Shown here piece after piece: positions 33,813 through 43,933 of a stretch of 64,000 nucleotides of DNA. How positions within the stretch are numbered: position 1 is the first letter of the stretch; each line of letters opens with the position of its first letter. The notes below the pieces were generated by a model. That model ran no database searches. It had not been told where the DNA came from and saw only the letters and a list, made by a program, of their open reading frames with translations. Made by a program: the position numbers and the translations under genes. Origin of the DNA: Nostoc sp. CHAB 5844 (GTDB lineage Bacteria > Cyanobacteriota > Cyanobacteriia > Cyanobacteriales > Nostocaceae); assembly GCF_020829595.1 (NCBI RefSeq), contig NZ_JAIVFW010000002.1:62001-126000 (forward strand). The letters are read 5' to 3'.

Positions 33813-34472
33813 ATCTGCATTAATATTGATAACTGACTGTCTTGCCAGTAAATTGCGTACTTCTGCGTCGGTTGTTTGCGAAAAGTCTTGATACCAAAGA
33901 CCGATCGCATACAATGACTCTGGCATGACTAAACAAACTACTTCGTCTACTTCAGCTTGCAACTGTTCACAAGTTATCGGTGGCGCAACTGGTACAGCCA
34001 CAACAAGGTACTGGGGTTGCTGTTGTTGAATTATGGCAATAGCAGCACGCATAGTTGAACCTGTGGCGATACCGTCATCTACTAAAATCACAGTCTGATT
34101 TTTGATTTCTGGTAGAGGTCGATTGCCTCGATAAGCGCGATCGCGTCGCTGTAATTCCTGCAATTCCTTGGCTGCAACTTCATCTATTGTGCTGCTGTCG
34201 ATACCCAAACTATCGACGACATCGTAATTTAACACTCGCACACCACCTGAAGCGATCGCCCCCATTGCCAGTTCTTCATGATTAGGTACGCCAAGTTTTC
34301 TGACTAAACATATGTCTAGTGGTGCATTCAGGCTAGTTGCAATTTCATCTGCTACTGGTACACCACCACGAGGCAAACCTAACACTAACAAGTCTTGGCA
34401 ATTAGCATAAGCTGTTAGTCGTTTTGCTAACATCTTACCTGCTTCATGGCGATCGCGGAATTTATTCGTCAT
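33798..34472 (-). CDS. Phosphoribosyltransferase-family protein
   Basis: The type I PRTase signature VILVDDGIATGSTMRAAI binds the PRPP ribose-phosphate. FRDRHEAGKMLAKRL at the N-terminus and GLPRGGVPVADEIA fit the stand-alone cyanobacterial family often linked to a dienelactone-hydrolase-like domain. I chose ATG 34472 with GGAG about 10 nt upstream; the frame reaches back to 34511 without support. The final residues DKTYA are translated from the MITE end. The substrate base is unknown. Confidence 0.88.
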   Translation of the reverse strand: MTNKFRDRHEAGKMLAKRLTAYANCQDLLVLGLPRGGVPVADEIATSLNAPLDICLVRKLGVPNHEELAMGAIASGGVRVLNYDVVDSLGIDSSTIDEVAAKELQELQRRDRAYRGNRPLPEIKNQTVILVDDGIATGSTMRAAIAIIQQQQPQYLVVAVPVAPPITCEQLQAEVDEVVCLVMPESLYAIGLWYQDFSQTTDAEVRNLLARQSVININADKTYA

Positions 34473-34649
34473 AATTTTAAGCTCCCGTAGACAGGGACGC
34501 ATGGCTGACATTGGCGTGGAAAACTTGCCATTACATTCACCCTTGTTTGCGTATCAGATCAAGAGTGAAAATTGCTGGTTCAGCTTGAACTTTATCTAAT
34601 CCGGTTTGGTTAATTCAACTTCTATTCCAAATTTCAGCAACAGACTAGG

Positions 34650-34730
34650 CAATGTTCACAAAGTAAAAATCAGGCTTTGACCGAATTTTTACCTTGTATA
34701 CCTGACTTTAATTACCCTAAAGCTGCTTCT
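34650..34730 (+). repeat. Intergenic direct repeat, copy 1
   Basis: Diverged copy of 35140-35220 in the same orientation, about 490 bp apart. Shared blocks: AAAGTAAAAAT, CGAATTTT, ATACCTGACTTT and CCCTAAAGC. Confidence 0.7.
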
Positions 34731-35139
34731 TAAGCTTGGAAATTAACGCTGAAACATTGCAATAAAACTTAATATTATTGATTGACATTTTTCGCCTTGT
34801 TCTTAGATTTTTCTTCTATCTTAATAATAGCTCCGTATCAGATTAATTGTCTCAATTTGATAAAAATTAGCCCAAAAATTTTTCTATGTTTAAACAAAAA
34901 TTTTATGACTTCAGTAAGGAAGTACTTATAAAGAACTGACTTCTGCTTTTCGGCTTGTTTTCTAAATATTCTCTTTAGCATATTATTTTTTTCAAACATT
35001 ATTTAACAGTTCTAAATTATTCGTGAGAAATAAAATTGCCAACTTTTTTAATAACTAGAGGAGCTAGACACCGCGAACAAACTGGAAATTAACACTAATA
35101 AATTAATGTTTTGTACCATTTTCAATAAATATAAAGTCA

Positions 35140-35220
35140 GTAATGTTAATAAAGTAAAAATTATTTTTTGGTCGAATTTTCTGTATGCATACCTGACTTT
35201 TATTGCCCTAAAGCAGCTGG
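35140..35220 (+). repeat. Intergenic direct repeat, copy 2
   Basis: See copy 1 at 34650-34730. Conservation of blocks with substitutions between them looks more like an old duplication of a leader or RNA gene than like a recent MITE. Confidence 0.7.
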
Positions 35221-35397
35221 TACAAAATGTAATGAAATATATTTTTAATTCAGAAGGAAAACATCAGTTGCTCTATGAACATTTAAAATATATTCGTAAT
35301 ATTTTATACTTTGTACTTAATTAAATTAATTGAAATGACGTTTTAATCTGTCTTTTAGGGAAGACTAAACCACGATGGCAGAAAATAGGGAACAACA

Positions 35398-38300
35398 ATG
35401 AGAAAACGCCATATACATTTTTGGTTAGAAAGATTCAAATTTATTAAATTTTTTGCGAGAAAAATTCACCAAATCCGTTGTTATCAGCTGTTTTATCGAC
35501 AAAATCTTGGGCAATTACTGCAAAAAGCTTTGCTAACGCACCCTATTGCCATTGGTATGATTATTTCAGTTGCTGTTTTATTGATGTGGCAAAATTTACT
35601 TGTGGATCAGCACACTGAAGTTACCCATTTAATTGCTCAAGAGACAGCAGCTGTCAAAACTGATTTAAGCAATCGACTTAAGAGGCACATTCTCGCCTTA
35701 GAAAGGATGGCGAAGCGGTGGGAAGCTAGTGGTGGTACTCCTCGGCAAGTTTGGGAAGTTGATGCAACTGCTTATTTAGATGATTTCAAAGGATATAAGG
35801 CGATTGAGTGGGTTGATTCCACAGGTTATGTGCGTTGGGTTGTGCCGATGCAGGGAAATGAAGTAGTACTGAATTTAGATCTTAGCCAAGATGCTGAACG
35901 CAGAACAGCTTTAGAAAAGGCTCGCATTTTTCGACAAACAACATTAACTCATACCTTAGAACTGAAACAAGGTGGGAAGGGTTTTTTGGTATTTGTACCA
36001 ATGTATATCGGGGAACGTTTTGATGGCTACATTGCAGGAGTTTTTCACATCCAATCGCTGCTTGATCGCATTCTGCCAGAACAAGTTACGCAAAATTATC
36101 AAATTGCCATTTTTGATAGAAATGAACTGATATACAAAAATGATACTTCTTTTGCAACTAACTATAAGCAACAACTAACTCTTGATTTATATGGCATGAG
36201 TTGGCAAATTCAAATTGTTCCGAGTGCAACTTTTTTACAACAAAAGCGATCGCATCTGCCAACTCTTGTTTTAATTAGTGGTTTGTTCATCGCCTGGATT
36301 GTAGCGTTGACTTTGTATTTGGCTCAAGCTGCTAGATCGCAAACTCGCCGCATTCAGAGTATTAATCAGGAACTTGATTTAAAAATCTCTGAACTTCAGC
36401 AAACAGAGATGGCGTTAAAGTCAGCGATGAGATTCCAACAAGCCATCCTGGATAGTGCCAACTATACAATTATCTCTACAGACACTCATGGCACAATTTG
36501 CACTTTTAATGCAGCAGCCGAGCGACTATTAAAATATACGGCTGCGGAAGTGATTGGTAAAACAACACCAGCCATTATTCACGATCAAGATGAAGTCGTG
36601 CAACGAGCAACAGAACTATCTCAAGAACTCGCCGAGCCAATCGCACCAGGATTTGAAGTGTTTGTTGCTAAAGCAAGACTAGGACAAATAGACGAACGGG
36701 AATGGACGTATATTGCTAAAGATGGTTCTCGGTTTCCAGTTTTATTGTCAGTGACTGCACTGCACGATGACAAAGGTAAATTGACTGGATTTTTGGGTAT
36801 TGGTAGCAATCTTAGCGATCGCAAAGCTGCACAAGAGTCATTATTGCAAAGTGAATCCACCCTCCGCAGCTTTTTCAACAGTGGCGCAATGATGATGGGT
36901 ATTGTCGAGCTACATGAAAACGATGTGCGGCATCTTTCAGATAATGCCACCGCTGCACAGTTTTTTGGAACTACCCCAGAAGCATTACAGAATCAGTTTG
37001 CCACCCACTTGGGAGTACCGCGATCGCACTTAAATCTCTGGATTAGTCACTACCGAGAAGCGATACAAACTCATTCCCCAGTAAAATTTGAGTATCCCCA
37101 CCAAACTCCCAACAGTCAAAAATGGCTATCGGCAACTGTTTGCCCGATTGAAAGCCGTCTTCATGAGCAGCCACGACTGTCATACATAGTTGAAGATATT
37201 ACTGAGCGCAAACAAGCCGAAGCTGAACTGAGGCAAATGAGTACTGCCCTCGAAAACGCTGTCTCAGGAATGTCCAGACTTGATCCGCAAGGACGCTACA
37301 TAGCAGTCAACCCAGCTTACGCCGACATTACAGGCTACCAGCCAGAGGAAATGTTAGGTATGGACTGGCAACGCACAGTTCATCCTGACGATATTGAAAT
37401 GATGATAGATGCTTATCATCAAATGCTCACAGATGGCAGAGTCGAAGCTGAAGCTAGAGGAATTAAAAAAGACGGGACGATTTTTTATAAGCAGCTTGTG
37501 ATGATATGTGCTTACGATGAACAGCAGCAATTTGTTGGGCATCACTGCTTTATGAAAGATATCACCGATCGCAAACAGGCTCAAGCCGCATTGCAAAGAA
37601 AACTTCAACAAAGCCTCTTGCTCAAACAAATTACCCAACAAATTCGGCAAAGTTTCGACACAAAACAAATCTTTGCAACTGCGGCTATTCAAATTGGGCA
37701 AGCATATAAAGTAGATCGCTGTCTGATTCACTCTTACATTCAAGATCCTAGTCCGCGCATTCCTGTAGTTGCAGAGTATGTTGTTCCTGGTTACAGCTCC
37801 ATGCTGGAAATAGACATTCCCATCGCGGGCAATCCTCATGCCGAAAAAATCTTAGCACAGGATCAAGCGATCGCTGCTAATGATGTCTACGCCGAGCCTT
37901 TACTCCAAAAAGCCCAACCAATTGCTCGGCAGATTGGACTCAAATCAATGTTAGCAGTCCGCACCTCTGATCAAGGCAAACCAAACGGTATCATAGTTTT
38001 ACAACAATGCAGCCATTATCGTGAGTGGATTCCCGAAGAAATTGAATTATTAGAAGCAGTAGCCGATCAACTTGGTATCGCCTTGGTACAGGCAAACTTA
38101 CTAGAACAACAAACTTACCAACTAGAAAAACTTACTTGGAATAACTGGGCTTTGCAGCAAGCAAAACGCGAAGCAGATGCGGCGAATCGTGCCAAAAGTG
38201 AATTTTTAGCAATGATGAGCCACGAAATCCGCACCCCCATGAATGCCATTATTGGGTTAACCGGGCTGCTGCTGGATATGGAACTCACCTCAGAACAACA

Positions 38301-40167
38301 TGAATTTGTCGAAATTATTCGCAGTAGCAGTGATGCTTTGCTGACGATTATTAATGATATTTTAGACTTTTCTAAGATTGAATCTGGGAGATTAGAGTTA
38401 GAAGAACACCCATTTAACCTCCGCCATTGCCTAGAAGAAGCTCTAGATTTACTAACTCCTCAAGCCTCTGCCAAAAATCTAGATTTAGCTTACATCATTG
38501 ATGTCCAAACCCCAAGCAGCATTATTGGTGATGTGACACGAGTCCGACAAATTATCGTGAATTTGATGAGTAATGCTGTCAAATTCACCGCAGTTGGCGA
38601 AGTTTTAGTTTCTGTCACAGTCAAACAAGTTATTAGCCAAAACCAATTTGAGATTCAATTTGCCATCAAAGATACAGGCATTGGCATTTCTCAATCACAA
38701 ATGGAGCGATTATTTAAACCTTTTAGCCAAGTTGACGCATCTATGACTCGCCAATATGGCGGCACTGGATTAGGTTTAGCCATTAGTAAGCGCTTATGTG
38801 AAATGATGGGTGGCAGTATGTGGGTTGAGAGTACAGTGGGAGTTGGCTCGACATTTTATTTCACACTGCTGGCTCACGCGGTTCTTAGTGGCGAAAACTT
38901 TGACCTAGGAGTGATTCAACCAAATTTAACCGGAAAACGCCTATTAGTAGTTGATGACAATGCTACTAATCGACAAGTCATTAGTCTACAAGCCTCTAAT
39001 TGGGGAATGGTGGTTAATGCAGTGGAGTCAGGTTTGCAAGCTTTAGAATTGATTAATTCGGGAGAGCAATTTGATATTGCCGTTTTAGATATGCGAATGC
39101 CAGATATGGATGGTTTAACTTTGGCAGAAAATATTCGTTCCCTACCCAACTGTCAAAACCTGCCTTTAGTCATGCTGAGTTGTGTGGAAAGATTAATCCA
39201 GAAAGAGTATGAGGAAAAACTCGGCTTTGTGGCAATCTTAAGTAAACCAATCAAGCGATCGCCTCTTTACAATGTATTCATCCATACCTTAAGCGGAGAA
39301 AACATTTCTCTGTCACCAACAAAATCATTTCCACCCACATTTGATTCGCAGTTAAGTCAAAAGCTGCCATTACGCATTCTCTTAGTCGAAGATGTTGCTT
39401 TAAATCAAAAAGTAGCGCTACAGATGTTAGAGCGCATGGGCTATCGCGCTGACATAGCAAATAACGGGTTAGAAGCATTGTCAGCTTTACGCCAACAACC
39501 CTATGATTTAGTCTTCATGGATGTACAAATGCCAGAAATGGACGGGTTCGCAGCAACTAAGAGAATTTGCCAGGAATGGCCAGAGAACAGACGACCTTGG
39601 ATTATTGCCATGACTGCCCATGCCATGCAAGGCGACAGAGAAGAATGCCTGAGTGCCGGGATGAATGACTACATTAGCAAACCGATCCGCATGGAAGCTC
39701 TTGTCCAAGCTTTAAATAACTACCGAGTTGTGCAATTATCAGTTGATCATAATCTTGAATCAACGGCTGTTGTTAATGATCATCAACAAGTTTTTCAGTC
39801 AGAAATAGCTCCGGCGCTCAATGCCGAAATCTTTCAAGATTTAAAAGATATGGTGGGCGATGATGTCGAACTTTTGGCAGAATTTATTGATTGTTATTTG
39901 GAAGATGCGCCACAAAGGTTAGTTGCTATTCATAACGCAATTGATAATAAAGATGCTGCCGAACTTTGTAGTGTTGCTCATTCCCTAAAATCTTTGAGTG
40001 TGACTATCGGTGCGATGAATCTTGCCCAAATTTGCCAAGAATTAGAAGCAATGGGTCGTGCTGGTAGTATTGTCAGTGCTTCTACTCTAGTGTCTGAACT
40101 CGAAACAGAGTATCAAAGGGTAGAAGTAGCTTTACAATTACAACATCCTCATAAACAAAATGACTAA
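35398..40167 (+). CDS. Hybrid sensor kinase: CHASE-PAS3-GAF-HisKA-HATPase-REC2-Hpt
   Basis: 1,589 residues. TM near 47-65, an extracytoplasmic CHASE-like sensor (about 70-285), TM near 300-320. PAS domains lie at about 350-480, 490-610 and 620-740, then a GAF at about 760-910. The transmitter has H-box [11 protein letters not shown] and ATPase boxes [19 protein letters not shown] and [10 protein letters not shown]. Two receivers follow (phospho-Asp in [11 protein letters not shown] and [12 protein letters not shown]), then an Hpt domain with VAHSLKS. All relay residues are present, so a His-Asp-His-Asp relay inside one protein is possible. The response regulator at 40160 starts 8 nt before its stop, making it the likely output. 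Confidence 0.95.
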   Translation: MRKRHIHFWLERFKFIKFFARKIHQIRCYQLFYRQNLGQLLQKALLTHPIAIGMIISVAVLLMWQNLLVDQHTEVTHLIAQETAAVKTDLSNRLKRHILALERMAKRWEASGGTPRQVWEVDATAYLDDFKGYKAIEWVDSTGYVRWVVPMQGNEVVLNLDLSQDAERRTALEKARIFRQTTLTHTLELKQGGKGFLVFVPMYIGERFDGYIAGVFHIQSLLDRILPEQVTQNYQIAIFDRNELIYKNDTSFATNYKQQLTLDLYGMSWQIQIVPSATFLQQKRSHLPTLVLISGLFIAWIVALTLYLAQAARSQTRRIQSINQELDLKISELQQTEMALKSAMRFQQAILDSANYTIISTDTHGTICTFNAAAERLLKYTAAEVIGKTTPAIIHDQDEVVQRATELSQELAEPIAPGFEVFVAKARLGQIDEREWTYIAKDGSRFPVLLSVTALHDDKGKLTGFLGIGSNLSDRKAAQESLLQSESTLRSFFNSGAMMMGIVELHENDVRHLSDNATAAQFFGTTPEALQNQFATHLGVPRSHLNLWISHYREAIQTHSPVKFEYPHQTPNSQKWLSATVCPIESRLHEQPRLSYIVEDITERKQAEAELRQMSTALENAVSGMSRLDPQGRYIAVNPAYADITGYQPEEMLGMDWQRTVHPDDIEMMIDAYHQMLTDGRVEAEARGIKKDGTIFYKQLVMICAYDEQQQFVGHHCFMKDITDRKQAQAALQRKLQQSLLLKQITQQIRQSFDTKQIFATAAIQIGQAYKVDRCLIHSYIQDPSPRIPVVAEYVVPGYSSMLEIDIPIAGNPHAEKILAQDQAIAANDVYAEPLLQKAQPIARQIGLKSMLAVRTSDQGKPNGIIVLQQCSHYREWIPEEIELLEAVADQLGIALVQANLLEQQTYQLEKLTWNNWALQQAKREADAANRAKSEFLAMMSHEIRTPMNAIIGLTGLLLDMELTSEQHEFVEIIRSSSDALLTIINDILDFSKIESGRLELEEHPFNLRHCLEEALDLLTPQASAKNLDLAYIIDVQTPSSIIGDVTRVRQIIVNLMSNAVKFTAVGEVLVSVTVKQVISQNQFEIQFAIKDTGIGISQSQMERLFKPFSQVDASMTRQYGGTGLGLAISKRLCEMMGGSMWVESTVGVGSTFYFTLLAHAVLSGENFDLGVIQPNLTGKRLLVVDDNATNRQVISLQASNWGMVVNAVESGLQALELINSGEQFDIAVLDMRMPDMDGLTLAENIRSLPNCQNLPLVMLSCVERLIQKEYEEKLGFVAILSKPIKRSPLYNVFIHTLSGENISLSPTKSFPPTFDSQLSQKLPLRILLVEDVALNQKVALQMLERMGYRADIANNGLEALSALRQQPYDLVFMDVQMPEMDGFAATKRICQEWPENRRPWIIAMTAHAMQGDREECLSAGMNDYISKPIRMEALVQALNNYRVVQLSVDHNLESTAVVNDHQQVFQSEIAPALNAEIFQDLKDMVGDDVELLAEFIDCYLEDAPQRLVAIHNAIDNKDAAELCSVAHSLKSLSVTIGAMNLAQICQELEAMGRAGSIVSASTLVSELETEYQRVEVALQLQHPHKQND

Positions 40168-41122
40168 TCACGATTGGCAAAATAACCCGCCTTCAGTTCT
40201 GGTTGTCGATGATGAAAGAGCCTTGCGATTGGTGCTGCATCGCGCTATGGAAAAAGAAGGATATCGAGTTAAAGAAGCTTGTAACGGACAACATTGTTTA
40301 GATATTTGTCAACAGCAGTTGCCTGATTTAATTTTATTAGATGCAATGATGCCAGGGTTGGATGGCTTTAGTTGTTGTACTCAAATGCAAACACTTTTAG
40401 GCGATAATTGTCCACCGATTTTAATGATCACGGCTCTTGATGATCAAGAGTCTGTTGACCGAGCTTTTGCAGCAGGCGCAACAGACTACATTACAAAACC
40501 AATCGATTGGCATCTACTGAATCAGCGAGTCAATCGTTTGCTGACATCGCGGTGGGCGATCGCCGAACTGCAACAAAAAATTCAACGAGAATGTATACTA
40601 ACAGCACAAGTAGAAGCGGCTAATCGAGAGTTACAACGCATCGCTTCTGTAGATAACCTAACTGGAATTGCTAATCGTTACTACTTTGATGAATACATCC
40701 AGCGAGAATGGAACCGTTTACAAAAATATCAATTATCTTTATCTTTAATTTTGTTGAATATTAACTTTACTCAAGACGATAATAATTATCAAACTAAAAA
40801 TGAATGCTTGCGCCAAATTGCTAATATTATCCGCAAGTGTAAGCAGCGTGGAGCAGATTTGGTAGCCCGTTTCGGTGATGCTGAATTTGCTATGCTGTTG
40901 CCTAATTCTCCAGCCGCAGCTGCTGTGCAAGTGGCAGAAATAATTTTATCGGCGGTCAATGCTGTTGATCTAGCTCATGATGCTACCTTCAACTTAGGTA
41001 TGACAACTGCAATTCCCAGTTCTGAATTATCTGTAAATCAGTTTATTTCTACAGCCGAAAAAGCTCTTTCGCAAGCGAAATTGACAGCAGGCGATCGCAT
41101 TGTTATTTTATCTCAAGATTAA
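40160..41122 (+). CDS. Response regulator with degenerate GGDEF domain
   Basis: 320 residues. The receiver (about 13-130) has LVVDDE, phospho-Asp in [13 protein letters not shown] and Lys in DYITKP. The GGDEF domain keeps [20 protein letters not shown], but the active-site motif reads GDAEF and the usual D of the first metal site (FCDVDYFK in its neighbour) has become LLNINFTQ. It therefore probably cannot make c-di-GMP. An RxxD (RGAD) remains at I-site spacing, so it could bind c-di-GMP. Overlaps the kinase gene and is a likely paralogue of the next gene. Confidence 0.92.
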   Translation: MTNHDWQNNPPSVLVVDDERALRLVLHRAMEKEGYRVKEACNGQHCLDICQQQLPDLILLDAMMPGLDGFSCCTQMQTLLGDNCPPILMITALDDQESVDRAFAAGATDYITKPIDWHLLNQRVNRLLTSRWAIAELQQKIQRECILTAQVEAANRELQRIASVDNLTGIANRYYFDEYIQREWNRLQKYQLSLSLILLNINFTQDDNNYQTKNECLRQIANIIRKCKQRGADLVARFGDAEFAMLLPNSPAAAAVQVAEIILSAVNAVDLAHDATFNLGMTTAIPSSELSVNQFISTAEKALSQAKLTAGDRIVILSQD

Positions 41123-41159
41123 ACCAAGCTTTGGCTGTAAACAATATTTTAATGTAAGT

Positions 41160-41300
41160 ATTTAGAATACAGAATCCAGAATTCAAAATTGACCAGAGTT
41201 TGATAACCAATACTATGAGGCTATTAAAATCTCTGTCTAACAAATTGCTGACTTCTTAATAATTCTGAATTCTGACTCCTGACTCCTGAATTCTTTAACC
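41160..41300. repeat. GAATTCAG-type palindromic repeat
   Basis: Left arm AGAATACAGAATCCAGAATT and right arm ATTCTGAATTCTGACTCCTG around a unique core. Separates the two receiver-GGDEF genes. Confidence 0.6.
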
Positions 41301-41330
41301 CAGGTAAATTATCAATAAATTAAATATGCA

Positions 41331-42275
41331 ATGAATGCCCCTATTCAAGACAATCAGTATTTAGTTTTAATTGTTGATGATGAACAATTAAACAGAATGC
41401 AATTGCGACTGTTAGTAGAAAAAGAAGGCTATCAAGTAGTAGAAGCAAAAAATGGTAGAGAAGCTGTAATTTTCTTTCAGCAATTCCATCCCAATATAGT
41501 CCTCATGGATGCAGTGATGCCAGATATAGACGGATTTGAATGTTGTACTCGATTACTGTCTCTTGATTGTCATAAATACACTCCAGTTTTGATGATTACA
41601 GGATTAAATGATCAAGAATCTGTTGACCGTGCATTTGCTGTGGGCGCAATGGATTATGTGACTAAACCAATTCATTGGCCAGTATTGCGTCAGCGGATAA
41701 AACGTTTGATTCAACAATCCCAGTTACAGCAGAAACAGGAAATTCTCACTCAAGAACTACAAAAATTAGCTACTATTGATGGGCTAACTCAAGTAGCTAA
41801 TCGCCGAAAATTTGAAGAGTATTTTGCTCAAGAGTGGCGGCGTATGGTCAGAGAACAAACACCCCTGTCTTTGATTTTCTGTGATGTAGATTACTTCAAA
41901 TTATACAACGATACATATGGCCATCGAGCAGGCGATCGCTGTCTGCAACAAGTTGCTCAAGTCCTGCAAAATTCTGCTAAACGTTCTGTTGATTTAGTTG
42001 CCCGTTATGGTGGCGAAGAATTTGCTGTGATTCTACCTAACACAGATGCTGAAGGCGCTATTCAAGTTGCCCAAAACATCTGCTTGGCTGTCACAATGTT
42101 GGCAATTCCTCACAGCACTTCACAAGTTAGTTCTCATATAACTCTGAGTGCCGGAGTTGCGACAATAATTCCTCAGCCAGGCTCTGATTTTGAAGACATG
42201 ATTGTTGCAGTAGATAAAGCATTGTATCAGGCCAAGTCAATGGGGCGCGATCGCGTTTTTTATAGTAACCATTAA
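41331..42275 (+). CDS. Response regulator diguanylate cyclase
   Basis: 314 residues with the same architecture as the preceding gene, but the catalytic half is intact. The receiver has IVDDEQ, phospho-Asp in VLMDAVMPDIDG and Lys in DYVTKP. The GGDEF domain has LATIDGLTQVANRRKFEEYF, FCDVDYFKLYND (metal Asp) and the active motif GGEEF. An RxxD (RSVD) five residues before it is the product-inhibition site. It should make c-di-GMP when phosphorylated. Pairing with the upstream degenerate paralogue suggests duplication followed by division into enzyme and effector. Confidence 0.93.
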   Translation: MNAPIQDNQYLVLIVDDEQLNRMQLRLLVEKEGYQVVEAKNGREAVIFFQQFHPNIVLMDAVMPDIDGFECCTRLLSLDCHKYTPVLMITGLNDQESVDRAFAVGAMDYVTKPIHWPVLRQRIKRLIQQSQLQQKQEILTQELQKLATIDGLTQVANRRKFEEYFAQEWRRMVREQTPLSLIFCDVDYFKLYNDTYGHRAGDRCLQQVAQVLQNSAKRSVDLVARYGGEEFAVILPNTDAEGAIQVAQNICLAVTMLAIPHSTSQVSSHITLSAGVATIIPQPGSDFEDMIVAVDKALYQAKSMGRDRVFYSNH

Positions 42276-42321
42276 GATTATCTTGTTTGCTATACAATAT
42301 AATCTGGAATTTTAGATTTCT

Positions 42322-42702
42322 ATGAATCCAATTTATGTTCCTCTTGCAATTAGCTTAGGAGCAGTTCCCGGTGCGCTAAGTCGCTATTACCTAACTATAT
42401 TATTTGGGCATTGGTTCGGGACAGCATTCCCCTACGGAACCTTTTTTATTAATCTCACAGGAGCTTTTTTACTCGGTTTTTTTGATACCTTTGTATCAAG
42501 GTTAGAAATTTTTCCTGGTCTATATTTATTGGTAGCAGTAGGATTTTTAGGTTCTTATACCACATTTTCAACTTATACTCTAGATACCTCAAATCTGTTA
42601 CAAACTAGAAACTATAAAGCTGCACTACTTTACTGGTCTGGTACTCTAGTCTTGGGATTTTTAAGTCTTGAATTGGGAATTATCCTAGCAAATATGGGAT
42701 AA
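42322..42702 (+). CDS. crcB: Fluoride exporter CrcB/Fluc subunit 1
   Basis: 126 residues, four TM segments. Motifs FPYGTFFINLTGAFLLGF (conserved Asn of the pore) and GFLGSYTTFSTYTLDT (the Phe and Ser/Thr pore track) identify a Fluc fluoride channel. Ends 65 bp from the end of a second crcB that runs the opposite way. No fluoride riboswitch was recognised in the short leader. Confidence 0.94.
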   Translation: MNPIYVPLAISLGAVPGALSRYYLTILFGHWFGTAFPYGTFFINLTGAFLLGFFDTFVSRLEIFPGLYLLVAVGFLGSYTTFSTYTLDTSNLLQTRNYKAALLYWSGTLVLGFLSLELGIILANMG

Positions 42703-42766
42703 ATTATCTGATTAATTTCTATAAAACATGAAAATAACATCTTCTGTTCAGTCAATATTGAATAAT

Positions 42767-43177
42767 TTATTCCTTTTTGCTCTGGATAAATTCAGCTATA
42801 ACATTCCCTGAAATAAGACTAATTAGTGCCAACACAGCACTACTAAACCAGTAAACCAAACTAACTTCTAAGCTGCGTTGTTGCAGCAACTTAGCTACGT
42901 CTAACTCATAAGTTGAAAAAGTGGTGTAAGACCCCAAAAAACCAGTAGTTACTAATAGCCGAATCTCAGGATGAATTGCGATTAATCTTCCCAGTGCCAG
43001 CGTCGTAAAAAAACCCATAACAAAACATCCACTGAGATTAATAATCAGTGTGCCGTAAGGAAATTCTTTACCAAAAAGCTGAGTGAACCACAAACCGAGA
43101 TAATAGCGCGAGAGTGCGCCAGCAATTGCGCCGAGACCAACATCAACAGAGGTACGAACCAAAGGATTTTGCAGCAT
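42767..43177 (-). CDS. crcB: Fluoride exporter CrcB/Fluc subunit 2
   Basis: 137 residues from ATG 43177 (MLQNPLVRTS). The frame runs back to 43300, but that extension (MRDCRQSRPTH...) is translated GC-rich repeat, so I reject it. Motifs FPYGTLIINLSGCFVMGF and GFLGSYTTFSTYELDV match subunit 1. Paired crcB genes usually encode oppositely oriented halves of one channel. Here the genes are convergent instead of tandem. The region before the start is repeat, so the original promoter may be lost. Confidence 0.92.
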   Translation of the reverse strand: MLQNPLVRTSVDVGLGAIAGALSRYYLGLWFTQLFGKEFPYGTLIINLSGCFVMGFFTTLALGRLIAIHPEIRLLVTTGFLGSYTTFSTYELDVAKLLQQRSLEVSLVYWFSSAVLALISLISGNVIAEFIQSKKE

Positions 43178-43224
43178 AATCACTAGTACAACAAGGCAAA
43201 AGTCAAAAGTGAGCCACTGCGGTG

Positions 43225-43395
43225 GACGGGTTTCCCGGCATAAAGGAGACAGTGCCGTGGTGAGGCAGTGCGTTGGGCGGCTTTGCCGACAGTCACGCAA
43301 CTGCCGAAAGGGTTTCCCGACAGTCGCGCAACTGTCGTCAAGTGGCGTTAGCGTAGCGTTAGCGACGTAGGAGCGTCACCCAAAGGGGCAAAAGT
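43225..43395. repeat. GC-rich interspersed repeat upstream of crcB subunit 2
   Basis: Contains GGGTTTCCCGGCAT, GACAGTGCCGTGGTG, ACTGCCGAAAGGGTTTCCCG, GTTAGCGTAGCGTTAGCGAC and GGAGCGTCACCC. Shares blocks with 10190-10330, 28960-29130, 48360-48490, 55680-55730 and 58590-58680. Confidence 0.78.
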
Positions 43396-43485
43396 AAGGA
43401 ATATTTATATCACAAGCCTTTTACCAATTCCAGATGGTCTGTTTATTTCCGCCGACCTGTACTAGTATACTTTAGGGCTTCTCAG

Positions 43486-43596
43486 ATCATGTCCGGGTAA
43501 TTAGTTATAATTCCCGAATCTATGCAGAGAACCCAAAAACCCCTGCCCCTCTGCACCTGAAGCTGCCTTAATGATAAGTCTTTCACCGGACACGAT
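43486..43596 (-). mobile_element. 110-bp MITE, copy B
   Basis: Inverted copy of 4233-4342 with ends ATCATGTCCGG/CCGGACACGAT. Only one substitution and one indel separate the copies by eye. The near identity implies recent transposition or gene conversion. Confidence 0.88.
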
Positions 43597-43933
43597 ATCA
43601 GACCTCCTCATTAACCTTTAACTAACAAACGCTGTAATCGTATAAAAATTTATAGCGCTTTTTATAGCATTTCTCAGTATAAAATGTTAATTTCTTAGTA
43701 TAATAAGAACCTTGCTCCTCATTATCCAAAGTTTAGAAGCCTTGGGCTGAACACACGCAGTCACCACTAAAACTTTATCTTTCGTAAATTTGCATTAGCA
43801 GAGTTAACGAAAGTGCTACATGATACACATCTGTAAGTAAGTTTGATGCTCTTCTAAACATCTGCAAAGTTGATAAGTCCACTCTGGCGACAAAATGCCT
43901 TAACTTTTACTTAATCTTGCGTATTCTCTAACT
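43597..43933. other. Leader of the peptidoglycan-binding/propeller gene
   Basis: AT-rich, non-coding; TTTATAGCGCTTTTTATAGC is a short repeated motif near 43650. No element or operator can be named. Confidence 0.35.

Larger units (their letters stand above)
34473..35397. other. Long AT-rich intergenic region with a duplicated segment
   Basis: About 900 bp without a convincing gene. Positions 34650-34730 and 35140-35220 are diverged direct repeats: both read AATGTT..AAAGTAAAAA, then CGAATTTT, ATACCTGACTTT, ATT.CCCTAAAGC.GCT. A 72-codon ORF over the second copy (35106-35324) is AT-driven and I do not call it. The promoter of the hybrid kinase must lie here. Confidence 0.55.

Noticed and set aside
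35106-35324. 72-codon ORF before the hybrid kinase
   Set aside because: Very AT-rich, no ribosome binding site, and partly inside the duplicated intergenic segment.
42276-42321. Fluoride riboswitch before crcB
   Set aside because: The leader is too short and I see no pseudoknot or conserved fluoride-motif bases there or before the second crcB.
43178-43300. N-terminal extension of the second CrcB
   Set aside because: Translated GC-rich repeat; the channel begins normally at ATG 43177.
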